NCBI GenBank assembly: GCA_025964715.1
Contig: JAOPYH010000247.1
Span: 1-39,113 of the forward strand
Origin: Streptosporangiaceae bacterium
GTDB taxonomy: Bacteria > Actinomycetota > Actinomycetes > Streptosporangiales > Streptosporangiaceae
Direction: 5' to 3'
Length of the DNA stretch: 39,113 nucleotides
Positions within the stretch are counted from its first letter, which is position 1. Each line of letters starts with the position of its first letter. The notes beneath the pieces were generated by a model. The model was not told the DNA's origin. It saw only the letters and a list, made by a program, of their open reading frames with translations, and made no database searches. Below, piece by piece: positions 26,471 through 34,180 of this stretch. The translations under genes and the position numbers were made by a program.

Positions 26471-27480
26471 GCCACTCCAACGTCATCGCCGGTCCGGAGC
26501 CGGCCGAGGCGCGGACCGCGGAGCCGGCCCGGCGGGAGCGGGCCGGCCGGATCCTGCAGCAGCACGGCGCCCTCATGGTCCTGATGGCACTGGTCGTCTT
26601 CGGGTCCGTGGGCTTCGACTCGTTCGCGAGCGGGGACAACGCGGCCGGCATCGCCGTGTCCTCTTCCTTCCTCGCGATCATCGCGATCGGCATGACCTTC
26701 GTGATCGTCAGCGGCGGCATCGACCTGTCCGTCGGGTCGCTGTTCGTGCTCGGCGGGGTGCTGGCCGCGTACGGCTCGCGTGCCGGGATCATCGGGGCCC
26801 TCACCCTGCCACTGGTGGCGTGCGGCGCGATCGGGCTGCTGCAGGGGCTGTTCATCGCGCGGTCCCGGATGGCGCCCTTCATCGTGACGCTGGCAGGCCT
26901 GCTGGGCGTACGCGGGATCATGCTGGCCATCTCCAACGAGGGGGCGACGACCTACCTGGTCAAGGACAAGGCCTTCGCCGCGCTGGGCCAGCACGGATTG
27001 CTCGGCCTGACCTATCCCGTCTACACCACCGTGCTGTTGGGCGTCGTCGGCATCGCCCTGCTGCAGCGGACCGGCTTCGGGCAGAACGTGTTCGCCATCG
27101 GCGGTAACGAGGACGCGGCCGCGCTCATGGGGGTGCCCGTCGCACGCACCAAGGTGCTGGTCTACCTGATGTCGGGGCTGCTGGCCGGCCTGGCGGGCGC
27201 GCTCAACGCCGCGCGGCTGTCCTCCGGTGTCACCATCCTCGGCATCGGCATGGAGCTGGACGCCATCGCGGCCGTCGTGATCGGCGGCACGCTCCTGACG
27301 GGTGGGGCCGGGGGCCTCATCGGCACGATGGCGGGGGTCCTGCTCCTCGGCGTGATCCAGAACCTGATCAACCTGGCCGGCAACCTGACGTCGGCGTTCC
27401 AGCAGGTGGTCAGTGGCGCCTTCCTGGCATTCGTGGTCATCGCTCAGCGCATCCTCAGCCGGGCGCAGCGTCTCTCGTGA
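26467..27480 (+). CDS. YjfF-like sugar ABC transporter permease
   Basis: A 337-residue second permease of the BPD_transp_2 family. After a 35-residue charged tail, the membrane part shows IIAIGMTFVIVSGGIDLSVGSLFVLGG, MAPFIVTLAGLLGVRGIMLAISNEGA (the MxPFIVTLA wording is typical of YjfF), FGQNVFAIGGNEDAAALMGVPV and ELDAIAAVVIGGTLLTGG. Two different permeases with one tandem ATPase is the YtfQRT-YjfF arrangement, which strengthens the furanose-sugar inference. It is the last gene of the operon; the next gene is 87 bases away and unrelated. Confidence 0.9.
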   Translation: MSHSNVIAGPEPAEARTAEPARRERAGRILQQHGALMVLMALVVFGSVGFDSFASGDNAAGIAVSSSFLAIIAIGMTFVIVSGGIDLSVGSLFVLGGVLAAYGSRAGIIGALTLPLVACGAIGLLQGLFIARSRMAPFIVTLAGLLGVRGIMLAISNEGATTYLVKDKAFAALGQHGLLGLTYPVYTTVLLGVVGIALLQRTGFGQNVFAIGGNEDAAALMGVPVARTKVLVYLMSGLLAGLAGALNAARLSSGVTILGIGMELDAIAAVVIGGTLLTGGAGGLIGTMAGVLLLGVIQNLINLAGNLTSAFQQVVSGAFLAFVVIAQRILSRAQRLS

Positions 27481-27567
27481 CAACCGGGCATGATGCCTTA
27501 GGTGTTCGCGTGCTTCCCGGGGGGCATGTGACTGGTAACTAACAGTGATGACCTGGGGGAGGGTGTC

Positions 27568-28140
27568 ATGACCGATCGTCCGGACGCCAAGGACGACAAT
27601 GACGTGATCGAGCTGCTGCTCGATCAGCATCGGGAGATCCGCAGCCTGTTCGGCGAGGTTGAGAGCAGCTCGGGAAAGGAGCGCAGCGAGGTCTTCGACC
27701 GGCTCCGGCGGCTGCTGGCCGTGCACGAGACCGCCGAGGAGGAGGTCGTGCACCCCAACGCGCGCCAGGCGATCCCGGACGGCGACCGCGTGGTCGACGC
27801 GCGGCTGAGTGAGGAGAACGAGTCCAAGCGGCTGCTGAGCGAGCTCGAGCGCATCGGCCCGGACGCCCCGGAGTTCATGCCCCAGTTCATGGAGCTGCGC
27901 CAGGCGGTCCTGCAGCACGCCGAGAACGAGGAGCGCGAGGAGTTCCCGGCGCTCCGGGCGAACAGCAGTGAACAGCGACTGTCGATCATGGCCACGGCGG
28001 TGCGGGCCGCGGAGGCGCTGGCGCCGACGCATCCGCACCCGGGCGTCGAGTCGGCCGGTGCCAACCTGCTGACCGGTCCCTTCATGGCGATGATGGACCG
28101 GACCCGCGACGTGGTCCGCAAGGCCGTGAAGCGCACCTGA
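27568..28140 (+). CDS. Hemerythrin HHE-domain protein
   Basis: A 190-residue protein with a single four-helix hemerythrin-like domain. Probable di-iron ligands are His21 (LLLDQHREI), His53 and Glu57 (AVHETAEEE), His62 (VVHPN), and His117 with Glu121 (QHAENEERE). A short C-terminal tail follows with a proline segment PTHPHPGVES and a basic amphipathic end. The ATG follows GGGGGAGGG. Actinobacterial relatives are linked to oxidative or nitrosative stress handling; this is family knowledge and no partner here confirms it. It probably has its own promoter. Confidence 0.9.
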   Translation: MTDRPDAKDDNDVIELLLDQHREIRSLFGEVESSSGKERSEVFDRLRRLLAVHETAEEEVVHPNARQAIPDGDRVVDARLSEENESKRLLSELERIGPDAPEFMPQFMELRQAVLQHAENEEREEFPALRANSSEQRLSIMATAVRAAEALAPTHPHPGVESAGANLLTGPFMAMMDRTRDVVRKAVKRT

Positions 28141-28173
28141 CGCTCCCACGACCCCTTTCTCCGGGTTCATCAG

Positions 28174-28233
28174 CGTGATCTTGCAGTTGTCCGGATGTCC
28201 GGCCCGGTCGCCGCGGGTGACTGCAAGATCACG
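28174..28233. repeat. Long-arm inverted repeat after the hemerythrin gene
   Basis: CGTGATCTTGCAGT (28174-28187) and ACTGCAAGATCACG (28220-28233) are perfect 14-bp inverted arms around a 32-base G+C-rich loop. The position fits a bidirectional terminator or a repetitive extragenic palindrome, since similar CGTGATCTTGCAGTT elements are familiar from actinomycete intergenic regions. Confidence 0.7.
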
Positions 28234-28358
28234 GCGCGACCGGGGGGACGTTCCGGATGGCCGACGGGACCTTCGTCCCTGACCGATGCGCCGCCGGGCT
28301 CAGCAGTCTGGTGCCTAGAGGGCGGGGCGGGCCCACCGCACGGCCCTCGGAGGTGCGG

Positions 28359-29519
28359 ATGAAGCAGACCGTGCGGCTTGGGCGTGTGGCCGGCATACCG
28401 GTGGGACTGCACTGGTCGGTGCTGGTGATCGCCGTGATCATCGCCGTCGTACTCGGGACGACGGTGCTGCCGGAGGCCGTCTCGCACGCGCCCACCGGGG
28501 TGTACTGGGCCGTCGCGATCCCGTCGGCGTTGCTCTTCCTGGCCTCTCTGCTCGCCCATGAGCTCGCACACGCGGTGGTGGCGCGCCGCCACGGTGTACG
28601 GGTGCGGGCGATCACCCTGTGGATGCTGGGCGGGGTGGCCGAGCTGGACGGCGAGTCGCCGAGCCCGCGTGCCGACCTGGTGATCGCCGTCGTCGGCCCG
28701 ATCGCGAGCCTGGCCGCGGCGATGTTCTTCGGGATCGTCGCCATCGGCGCCTGGGCCCTCGGAGTCCCCGCCGTGGTCACCGCGGTCCTGGCCTGGCTGG
28801 CCTTCATGAACGCCGTGCTGGCCGTGTTCAACCTGCTCCCGGGCGCGCCGCTCGACGGCGGAAGGGTGCTGCGCGCGATCCTGTGGAAGAAGTTCGGTGA
28901 CCGCGCCCGGGCCGACCTCGCGGCCGCCCGGGCCGGCCGGGTCCTCGGCGCGGGCCTGATGGCCGGTGGCGTCCTGCAGGTCGCGGTGGGACGATCCGGT
29001 TCCGGGCTGTGGCTCGCTCTCATCGGCTGGTTCCTGATCGGCCAGGCCAACATCGAGGCGATGTCGCGCACCGCTCGGCAGGCGGTCCAGGGGGTGCGGG
29101 CCCGCGCCGTCATGACCGAGAACCCGGACTGTGCTCCCGGCTGGAACCCCATCGAGGAGTTCGTCGAACGTGTGCTCATGAACTCGCCGCAGTCGGTCTT
29201 CCCGGTCGTGGACCTCACCGGGACCCCGGTCGGGGTCGTCACCACCGAGATGATGGTCCGGGTCCCGCCGGGAGAGCGCGTGTTCACGCGGCTGAGCGAG
29301 ATGCAGTTGCCGCTCTCAGCGGAGCATCTGTCGGCTCCGGACGACCTGATCACCGACTTGCTGAACCGGCGGCCGCTGGCCGGCGAGCTCGTCTCCGTGG
29401 TCACCGAGGACGGGCGGGTCACCGGGATGGTGACGGTCCAGGACCTCACAAGGGCGGTGCAGCGGGGCCGGTTGCGGTCAGGTCGGGCCCCTACTCGCCA
29501 GGACCGGGAGGACCGGTGA
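28359..29519 (+). CDS. M50-family site-2 zinc metalloprotease with CBS domains
   Basis: A 386-residue integral membrane protease of the archaeal/actinobacterial S2P subgroup. The zinc motif is HELAH (67-71) within [20 protein letters not shown]; the third ligand is Asp166 in [14 protein letters not shown]. About six helices make up the membrane part (to about residue 235). A CBS pair follows (about 245-375), with [31 protein letters not shown] and [17 protein letters not shown]. The ATG at 28359 is preferred over a GTG-type start at 28257 because GGAGG lies just upstream and the conserved [14 protein letters not shown] begins there. The substrate, perhaps an anti-sigma factor, is unknown. It is convergent with the next gene, and the 3' ends overlap by 29 bases. 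Confidence 0.9.
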   Translation: MKQTVRLGRVAGIPVGLHWSVLVIAVIIAVVLGTTVLPEAVSHAPTGVYWAVAIPSALLFLASLLAHELAHAVVARRHGVRVRAITLWMLGGVAELDGESPSPRADLVIAVVGPIASLAAAMFFGIVAIGAWALGVPAVVTAVLAWLAFMNAVLAVFNLLPGAPLDGGRVLRAILWKKFGDRARADLAAARAGRVLGAGLMAGGVLQVAVGRSGSGLWLALIGWFLIGQANIEAMSRTARQAVQGVRARAVMTENPDCAPGWNPIEEFVERVLMNSPQSVFPVVDLTGTPVGVVTTEMMVRVPPGERVFTRLSEMQLPLSAEHLSAPDDLITDLLNRRPLAGELVSVVTEDGRVTGMVTVQDLTRAVQRGRLRSGRAPTRQDREDR

Positions 29520-30393
29520 CGACGGCGACGATCCGGCTCCCGGGCCGGACGGCGCCCTGGCCGATCAGCTCGAAGAGGCCGTACATCATCTTGGCCACAT
29601 AGACCCGTTCTAGCCGGATTTCGTGCCGGTGGGCGAAGTCGGCCATGAACGCGTCCAGGCCGGGGGACCTCTTGGCGAAGCCGCCGAAATGGAACCCCGT
29701 CTCGATGCGCCAGTTCGCCGTCACCCGGCCGAAGGCCTGCCGCTGGAGCTCCGCCACCTCGCCGGTGAGGAACCCTCCGCCCTTCAGGGCCGAGAACCCG
29801 ATCGCCAGCGGGCCTGGCCGAAGTCCCGCGGCGAGGCCGGCCAGCGTGCCGCCCGTACCGGCCGGGCAGCAGACGAGGTCGACCCCCGGGTCGATCTCGG
29901 CGGCCAGTTCCGCGCAGCCGCGTACGGCCAGTGCGTTGCTCCCGCCCTCCGGCAACAGGTAGAAGCCGCCCCACTCCCGGTGCAGCTCGGCGATCACCTC
30001 GGGGCTCGTCTTCCGCCGGTAGGTGGTCCGGTCGAGATAGGTCAGCCGCATGCCCTGACTGACGGCGTACGCCAGGGACGGATTGAGCGGCAGGTGCTCC
30101 TCGCCGCGGACGACCCCGATCGTGGCGAAGCCGAAGTGCCGCCCGGCCGCGGCCGCGGCCCGGAGGTGGTTGGAATAGGCGCCGCCGAACGTCAGCAGAG
30201 TGCCGTGACCCTCCTCGGTGGCCGCGGCGAGGTTGTACTTGAGCTTGCGCCACTTGTTGCCGGGCAGCTCCGGATGGATCAGGTCGTCACGCTTGAGCCA
30301 GAGCCGGACCCCGGCCGCGTCGAGCCGCTCGTCGCGCAGCTCGCTCATGGGCGAGGGGACACGCAGGTCCACGCTGGGCTCCCGTTTCGTCAT
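29491..30393 (-). CDS. D-cysteine desulfhydrase / ACC deaminase-like PLP enzyme
   Basis: A 300-residue fold-type II PLP enzyme. The Schiff-base lysine is Lys47 in [12 protein letters not shown]. The [15 protein letters not shown] substrate and phosphate region and [15 protein letters not shown] phosphate cradle are standard for this family, as is [16 protein letters not shown] at the start. The size is close to the family (300-340). It would break D-cysteine to pyruvate, sulfide and ammonia, or deaminate aminocyclopropane carboxylate; sequence by eye does not separate the two. The 3' end overlaps the M50 protease gene tail to tail, and the C terminus (TGPPGPGE) may be shortened or altered by that arrangement. 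Confidence 0.88.
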   Translation of the reverse strand: MTKREPSVDLRVPSPMSELRDERLDAAGVRLWLKRDDLIHPELPGNKWRKLKYNLAAATEEGHGTLLTFGGAYSNHLRAAAAAGRHFGFATIGVVRGEEHLPLNPSLAYAVSQGMRLTYLDRTTYRRKTSPEVIAELHREWGGFYLLPEGGSNALAVRGCAELAAEIDPGVDLVCCPAGTGGTLAGLAAGLRPGPLAIGFSALKGGGFLTGEVAELQRQAFGRVTANWRIETGFHFGGFAKRSPGLDAFMADFAHRHEIRLERVYVAKMMYGLFELIGQGAVRPGSRIVAVVTGPPGPGE

Positions 30394-30561
30394 GGCGAGG
30401 CGAGCCTACGCAGTATCCCCGGGCCATTGCCGCCCGGCCCCCTGAAAGCTGCTCGTTTACAGGGAGAATGTGAAGTCAGCTCATGTTCTGGCAAGAGGGG
30501 TGCCGGTCTAGGCCATGATCTAATGTCGGTCCATCGCTTATGTGCATGATCGTGGGCTCGA

Positions 30562-30921
30562 CTACACGGGGAATACCACAAAATGATCAGTGATGATCGG
30601 TAGCGGGCTGTCCCACTGAATTTGCACCCGGAAAAATAGCTCATCAAAGCCCGGTGCCACGTTGTGCACGGTGAACGTAGCGGAACCGAGGACCTTCCCT
30701 GCCACAGGGTCCCCAACCACCTGCGCCTGTCCGGCAGCTATCCAGACGAGCGTGTCGGGCCGCATCCCAGACCATCCCAGCCGGAAGTTAACGACCCCGT
30801 TGCGCGGATTCGCCCACGCATGCCGGTAGAAAGTGTTCGAAGCGCGAGCAATATCAGATCCCTCAATCAGTCCGCGGATCTTTGATTCGTCAGCGTCCTC
30901 TGCGAGCATGTCCTCATACAT
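30562..30921 (-). CDS. Orphan 119-residue protein, unknown function
   Basis: The ATG at 30921 follows GGGAGGG with good spacing; an in-frame start at 30969 has no such site. An acidic, helical N-terminal part (MYEDMLAEDADESKIRGLIEG) is followed by a beta-rich region with LVWIAAGQAQVVGD, SATFTVHNVAPGF and ELFFRVQIQWDS, consistent with a small beta-sandwich. There is no signal peptide, membrane helix or cysteine. I do not recognise a family. The G+C content is clearly lower than its neighbours (about 55% by eye), and the flanking DNA is AT-richer still, so recent acquisition is likely. Confidence 0.6.
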   Translation of the reverse strand: MYEDMLAEDADESKIRGLIEGSDIARASNTFYRHAWANPRNGVVNFRLGWSGMRPDTLVWIAAGQAQVVGDPVAGKVLGSATFTVHNVAPGFDELFFRVQIQWDSPLPIITDHFVVFPV

Positions 30922-31249
30922 GTTTCCCTCCCTATTTGTGACGTACGGCTTATTCGCAAAGTACGCCATGCATTACGATATTGCAATGGGCGATTACTGA
31001 TCGCGAGATATGAACAGAATGCAGAGAAAAAGCCCTACTCAAAACTTCATTACGGCCCTAGGGGTCGGCCCATAAGTGATCACAGGGCCTGCCGCTGGAG
31101 GATCGGGTGCTGCTGGTCGCCGGCCGGAGAACCGCCGTGTCAGGTAAACCGCCCCTCGTCAGGGGCTGTTGGGCTCGTCAAGACGTCGGTCCGGGGACGC
31201 GTTGCCCTCCAGACTTCTCAGCCTGGTACCGGCACTTTGGAAGGACCCC
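30922..31249. other. AT-richer intergenic region with a possible transposase relic
   Basis: No complete gene is seen. The left part (30970-31050) is unusually AT-rich. At 31089-31139 a plus-strand reading gives LPLEDRVLLVAGRRTAV, which recalls the N-terminal LxLEDRVLLVAxYWRTNL block of IS5-like actinobacterial transposases, with the middle damaged. A short hairpin, GCCCCT-CGTC-AGGGGC, lies near 31152. The promoter for the formylglycine enzyme gene must be in this stretch, but no clear -35/-10 pair stands out. Confidence 0.3.
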
Positions 31250-32188
31250 ATGCCGCATCCCTGCTGTGCCCCCACCCGCCCCGCCGGTGCCGCCCCGGGA
31301 GAGTTGCCCGCCGGGCCGGCGGCGGCCGGGCCCCCGTCACTGCTGTGCCTCACCGGCGGAACCTTCTTGATGGGGACCGACGACGAGGAGGGCCTTCCGG
31401 CCGACGGTGAGGGGCCGGTCAGGCAGGTGGAGCTGCCTCCGTTCCGCATGGCGGCCACGGCGGTGAACAACGAGGAGTTCGCGGCCTTCGTCGAGGCGAC
31501 GGGGTATGTCACCGAGGCCGAGCGGTTCGGATTCTCCTTCGTCTTCGAGGCCTTCCTCGGCCCGCGGGCCCGCCGGTCCTGCCCGGCGGTGGCGGCGGCG
31601 CCGTGGTGGCGGGGGGTGCCGGGTGCGTGCTGGAAGAGCCCGGAGGGGCCCGGATCCACGGTGGCGGCGAGGCAGGACCATCCGGTCGTGCACGTCTCCT
31701 GGCGGGATGCCCGGGCGTACTGCGCGTGGTCCGGCACCCGGCTGCCGACCGAGGCGGAGTGGGAGTACGCCGCCCGGGGCGGGCTGACGCAACGACGCTA
31801 CCCGTGGGGCGACGAGCTCACGCCCGGCGGCCGGCCCCTGTGCAACATCTGGCCGGGGGACGATTTTCCCCACATCGCGGGCGAGGAGGCCGGGGATGTC
31901 GGCACGGCGCCGGTGCGGTCCTACGAGGAGAACGGCTACGGCCTCTACAACGTCGTCGGCAACGTCTGGGAGTGGTGCGCCGACTGGTTCAGCGCCGAGT
32001 TCCACGGCCGCGGTCCGCGCAAGGACCCGAAGGGCCCGCCGGCCGGGACGGCCCGGGTGATGCGCGGAGGCTCGTACCTGTGCCACGCGTCGTACTGCAA
32101 CCGCTATCGCGTCGCCGCCCGGTCCGCCAACACCCCGGACAGTTCCACCGGGAACATCGGGTTCCGGGTCGCGCGAGGTATCGACTGA
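31250..32188 (+). CDS. Formylglycine-generating enzyme (SUMF1/FGE, aerobic)
   Basis: A 312-residue enzyme that oxidises the cysteine of a CxPxR motif in sulfatases to formylglycine, using O2 and Cu(I). The whole FGE fold is present: GGTFLMGTDDEEG, PFRMAATAVNNEEFAAFVEATGYVTEAE, HPVVHVSWRDARAYCAWSG, LPTEAEWEYAARGG, YPWGDELTPGG and GNVWEWCADWF. The copper-binding cysteines are Cys278 and Cys283 in GGSYLCHASYCNRYRVAARS, then NTPDSSTGNIGFR. The ATG at 31250 follows AAGGA. The N terminus reads MPHPCCAPTRP, which itself holds a CxPxR motif (Cys6-Arg10). No sulfatase gene is seen in the window. Confidence 0.95.
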   Translation: MPHPCCAPTRPAGAAPGELPAGPAAAGPPSLLCLTGGTFLMGTDDEEGLPADGEGPVRQVELPPFRMAATAVNNEEFAAFVEATGYVTEAERFGFSFVFEAFLGPRARRSCPAVAAAPWWRGVPGACWKSPEGPGSTVAARQDHPVVHVSWRDARAYCAWSGTRLPTEAEWEYAARGGLTQRRYPWGDELTPGGRPLCNIWPGDDFPHIAGEEAGDVGTAPVRSYEENGYGLYNVVGNVWEWCADWFSAEFHGRGPRKDPKGPPAGTARVMRGGSYLCHASYCNRYRVAARSANTPDSSTGNIGFRVARGID

Positions 32189-32208
32189 CAAAAGTTGACA
32201 TTTGTCAG
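32185..32208. promoter_or_regulatory. Operator-like inverted repeats before the aldo-keto reductase gene
   Basis: CTGACAAA (32185-32192) and TTTGTCAG (32201-32208) are perfect 8-bp arms with an 8-base spacer, and the inner TGACA-TT-TGTCA (32196-32207) is a second palindrome. TTGACA (32195-32200) inside it could be the -35 of the next gene. The likely role is a TetR- or MarR-type binding site. Confidence 0.6.
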
Positions 32209-32253
32209 TCTGCTGAGCAGGGTGGGGGAGTCGACCCGAAGAGGAGAACCTGA

Positions 32254-33255
32254 ATGAACACGCGAACCCTCGGCCCCGCCGGCCCGTCCGTCTCGGCCCT
32301 GGGGCTCGGCCTGATGGGCATGTCCGACTTCTACGGCCCGGCCGACGAGACCGAGTCGATCGCCACCGTGCACGCCGCCCTCGACGCCGGCATCACCCTG
32401 CTGGACACCGGCGACTTCTACGGCTCCGGACACAACGAACTCCTGGCCAGCGCGGCGCTGAAGAGCCGCGACCGCGATCAGGTGCGCCTCAGCGTCAAGT
32501 TCGGCGCGTTGCGCGATCCCGCGGGTGGCTTCATCGGGTTCGACGCGCGCCCCGTGGCGGTGAAGAACTCACTGGCGCAGACGCTGCGCCGGCTCGGCAC
32601 CGATCACGTCGACATCTACCGGCCCGCCCGGCTCGACCCGGCCGTGCCGATCGAGGACACCGTCGGTGCCATCGCCGAGATGGTCCAAGCCGGATACGTT
32701 CGCCACATCGGGCTGTCCGAGGTCGGCGCGGACACCCTGCGCCGGGCGCACGCGGTCCACCCGATCGCCGACCTCCAGATCGAATACTCGCTGATCTCCC
32801 GAGGTGTCGAAGAATCGATCCTGCCGACCGCCCGCGAGCTCGGCATCGCGATCACCGCCTATGGAGTGCTCTCGCGCGGCCTGATCAGTGGCCACTGGTC
32901 GAAGGAGCGGTCCACCGCCGGGTCGGACTTCCGCAGCCACAGCCCGCGCTTCGCCGAGGGCAATCTAGGCACGAACCTGGCGCTGGTGGACGCGCTCCGT
33001 GGCGTCGCGGAGGCCAAGGGCGCGACCGTCGCGCAGGTCGCGATCGCCTGGGTGCTCTCGCGCGGGACGGACGTCGTGCCCCTGGTGGGCGCCCGGCGCC
33101 GGGACCGCCTCACCGAGTCCCTGGGCGCGCTCGAGGTCGAGCTCACGGCGGCCGACCTGGCGGCGGTCGAAGGAGCGGTGCCCAGAGACGCCGCCGTCGG
33201 TGATCGCTATGACGCGGGCCAGATGGCCATGCTCGACAGCGAGCGCGGCCGGTGA
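32254..33255 (+). CDS. Aldo/keto reductase family protein
   Basis: A 333-residue TIM-barrel NADPH-dependent oxidoreductase of the AKR superfamily. Catalytic-tetrad residues are Asp51 and Tyr56 (LLDTGDFYGSGHNE) and Lys82 (LSVKFGAL). At the fourth position the usual His is replaced: the sequence is VDIYRPARLDP, with Ala125 where YxxH is expected, as I recall for a subgroup of bacterial AKRs. The cofactor region includes VVPLVGARRRDRLTESLGAL. The ATG is preceded by AGAGGAGA. A strong palindrome just upstream suggests control by a TetR/MarR repressor not encoded in this window. Substrate unknown. Confidence 0.9.
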   Translation: MNTRTLGPAGPSVSALGLGLMGMSDFYGPADETESIATVHAALDAGITLLDTGDFYGSGHNELLASAALKSRDRDQVRLSVKFGALRDPAGGFIGFDARPVAVKNSLAQTLRRLGTDHVDIYRPARLDPAVPIEDTVGAIAEMVQAGYVRHIGLSEVGADTLRRAHAVHPIADLQIEYSLISRGVEESILPTARELGIAITAYGVLSRGLISGHWSKERSTAGSDFRSHSPRFAEGNLGTNLALVDALRGVAEAKGATVAQVAIAWVLSRGTDVVPLVGARRRDRLTESLGALEVELTAADLAAVEGAVPRDAAVGDRYDAGQMAMLDSERGR

Positions 33256-33375
33256 GCGGGCCTCGGCCGACCGCGGATCCTCGGGCTCCGATGAAGGGCC
33301 GCCGACCGATGACGCGGCAAGCTCGGCGTGGTCAGATGTAACCAGCGGTTATGGCACGCACAGTGGAGTCGCCCG

Positions 33376-34167
33376 ATGCCGGACTGGATGCTTCCCGCCG
33401 AGCTCCCGCCCGGTCGGTGGGTGCTGCCCGACGCAGGCCACCGCCAAGTGGAGGGCGTGTACCAGCCGGTCATGTGGGTCAGCGACGAGCCCGTCGCCGG
33501 TGTGTCCCAGCACTGGTCGAGGCTGTACGCCGATCATCGGCGGACCGGGCTCTACCCGTTCCTGCTGGCGTCACTGGCGGGGGATCCCGACCGGCCCTGG
33601 CACTCCGGTGAGCTGACGCCCTTTCCCGCCTCGATGATCGACGCCATGGACGTCGAGTGCTTCCTGCGGCGCTCGTGGGACCTGCACATGCCCGGGGTGC
33701 CGTGGCAGGGCCTCGCGCCCGCGACGCCGCTCTGCCAGGACCCCGGCGTCGCCGCATCGGCCGTGGCGGCCAGTTGCGCCGCCCGGGCCGGTCACGGCGC
33801 GAGGTGGTTCCTCGGACTCGTTCCGGCCGTGTGCGGCGCTGAAGCGCTGTGTGTATGCGGCTGGTCGGTGCCGACGCACCGGGCCGGCGACATCCTGGAG
33901 ATCGCGGCCGTGCTGCGGTCCTGGGAGGAGCGGTTCGGCGCGCGCGTCGTGGCTGTGGGCTATGACACCCTCGACCTGGCCTTGGCGGCGCCCCCGGCCA
34001 CGAGGGAACAGGCGCGGTCGCTGGCCGCGGAGCTCATCGCCTTCTGCCCGACCGGCTTCTCCGGTTACACCATCGGCGATCTCGTCGACGGCATCGAGAT
34101 GCCCGATGGCAGTGTCGTCGGTTCCATCGTGGCTCAGACGCACATGGCCTTCTGGTGGGCCTGTTAG
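33376..34167 (+). CDS. DUF4253 domain protein
   Basis: A 263-residue cytoplasmic protein. The C-terminal half (about 165-260) carries the DUF4253 pattern: LRSWEERFGARVVAVGYDTLDLALAAPPATREQARSLAAELIAFCPTGF. The N-terminal half has SDEPVAGVSQHWSRLYADHRRTGLYPFLL, typical of the same proteins. No enzymatic function is known to me. The ATG at 33376 has GGAG 8-9 bases upstream; the in-frame GTG-type start at 33328 is less well supported. It is convergent with the aldehyde dehydrogenase gene, with 13 bases between. Four cysteines cluster at positions around 165-175 (VCGAEALCVCGW), origin unclear. Confidence 0.8.
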   Translation: MPDWMLPAELPPGRWVLPDAGHRQVEGVYQPVMWVSDEPVAGVSQHWSRLYADHRRTGLYPFLLASLAGDPDRPWHSGELTPFPASMIDAMDVECFLRRSWDLHMPGVPWQGLAPATPLCQDPGVAASAVAASCAARAGHGARWFLGLVPAVCGAEALCVCGWSVPTHRAGDILEIAAVLRSWEERFGARVVAVGYDTLDLALAAPPATREQARSLAAELIAFCPTGFSGYTIGDLVDGIEMPDGSVVGSIVAQTHMAFWWAC

Positions 34168-34180
34168 CGCGGCCGGCCGC

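Noticed and set aside
31250..32188. Alternative reading of the formylglycine-type gene as ergothioneine (EgtB-like) or another SUMF-fold enzyme
   Set aside because: Both copper-type cysteines and the NTPDSS segment of true FGE are present and DinB/EgtB domains are absent.
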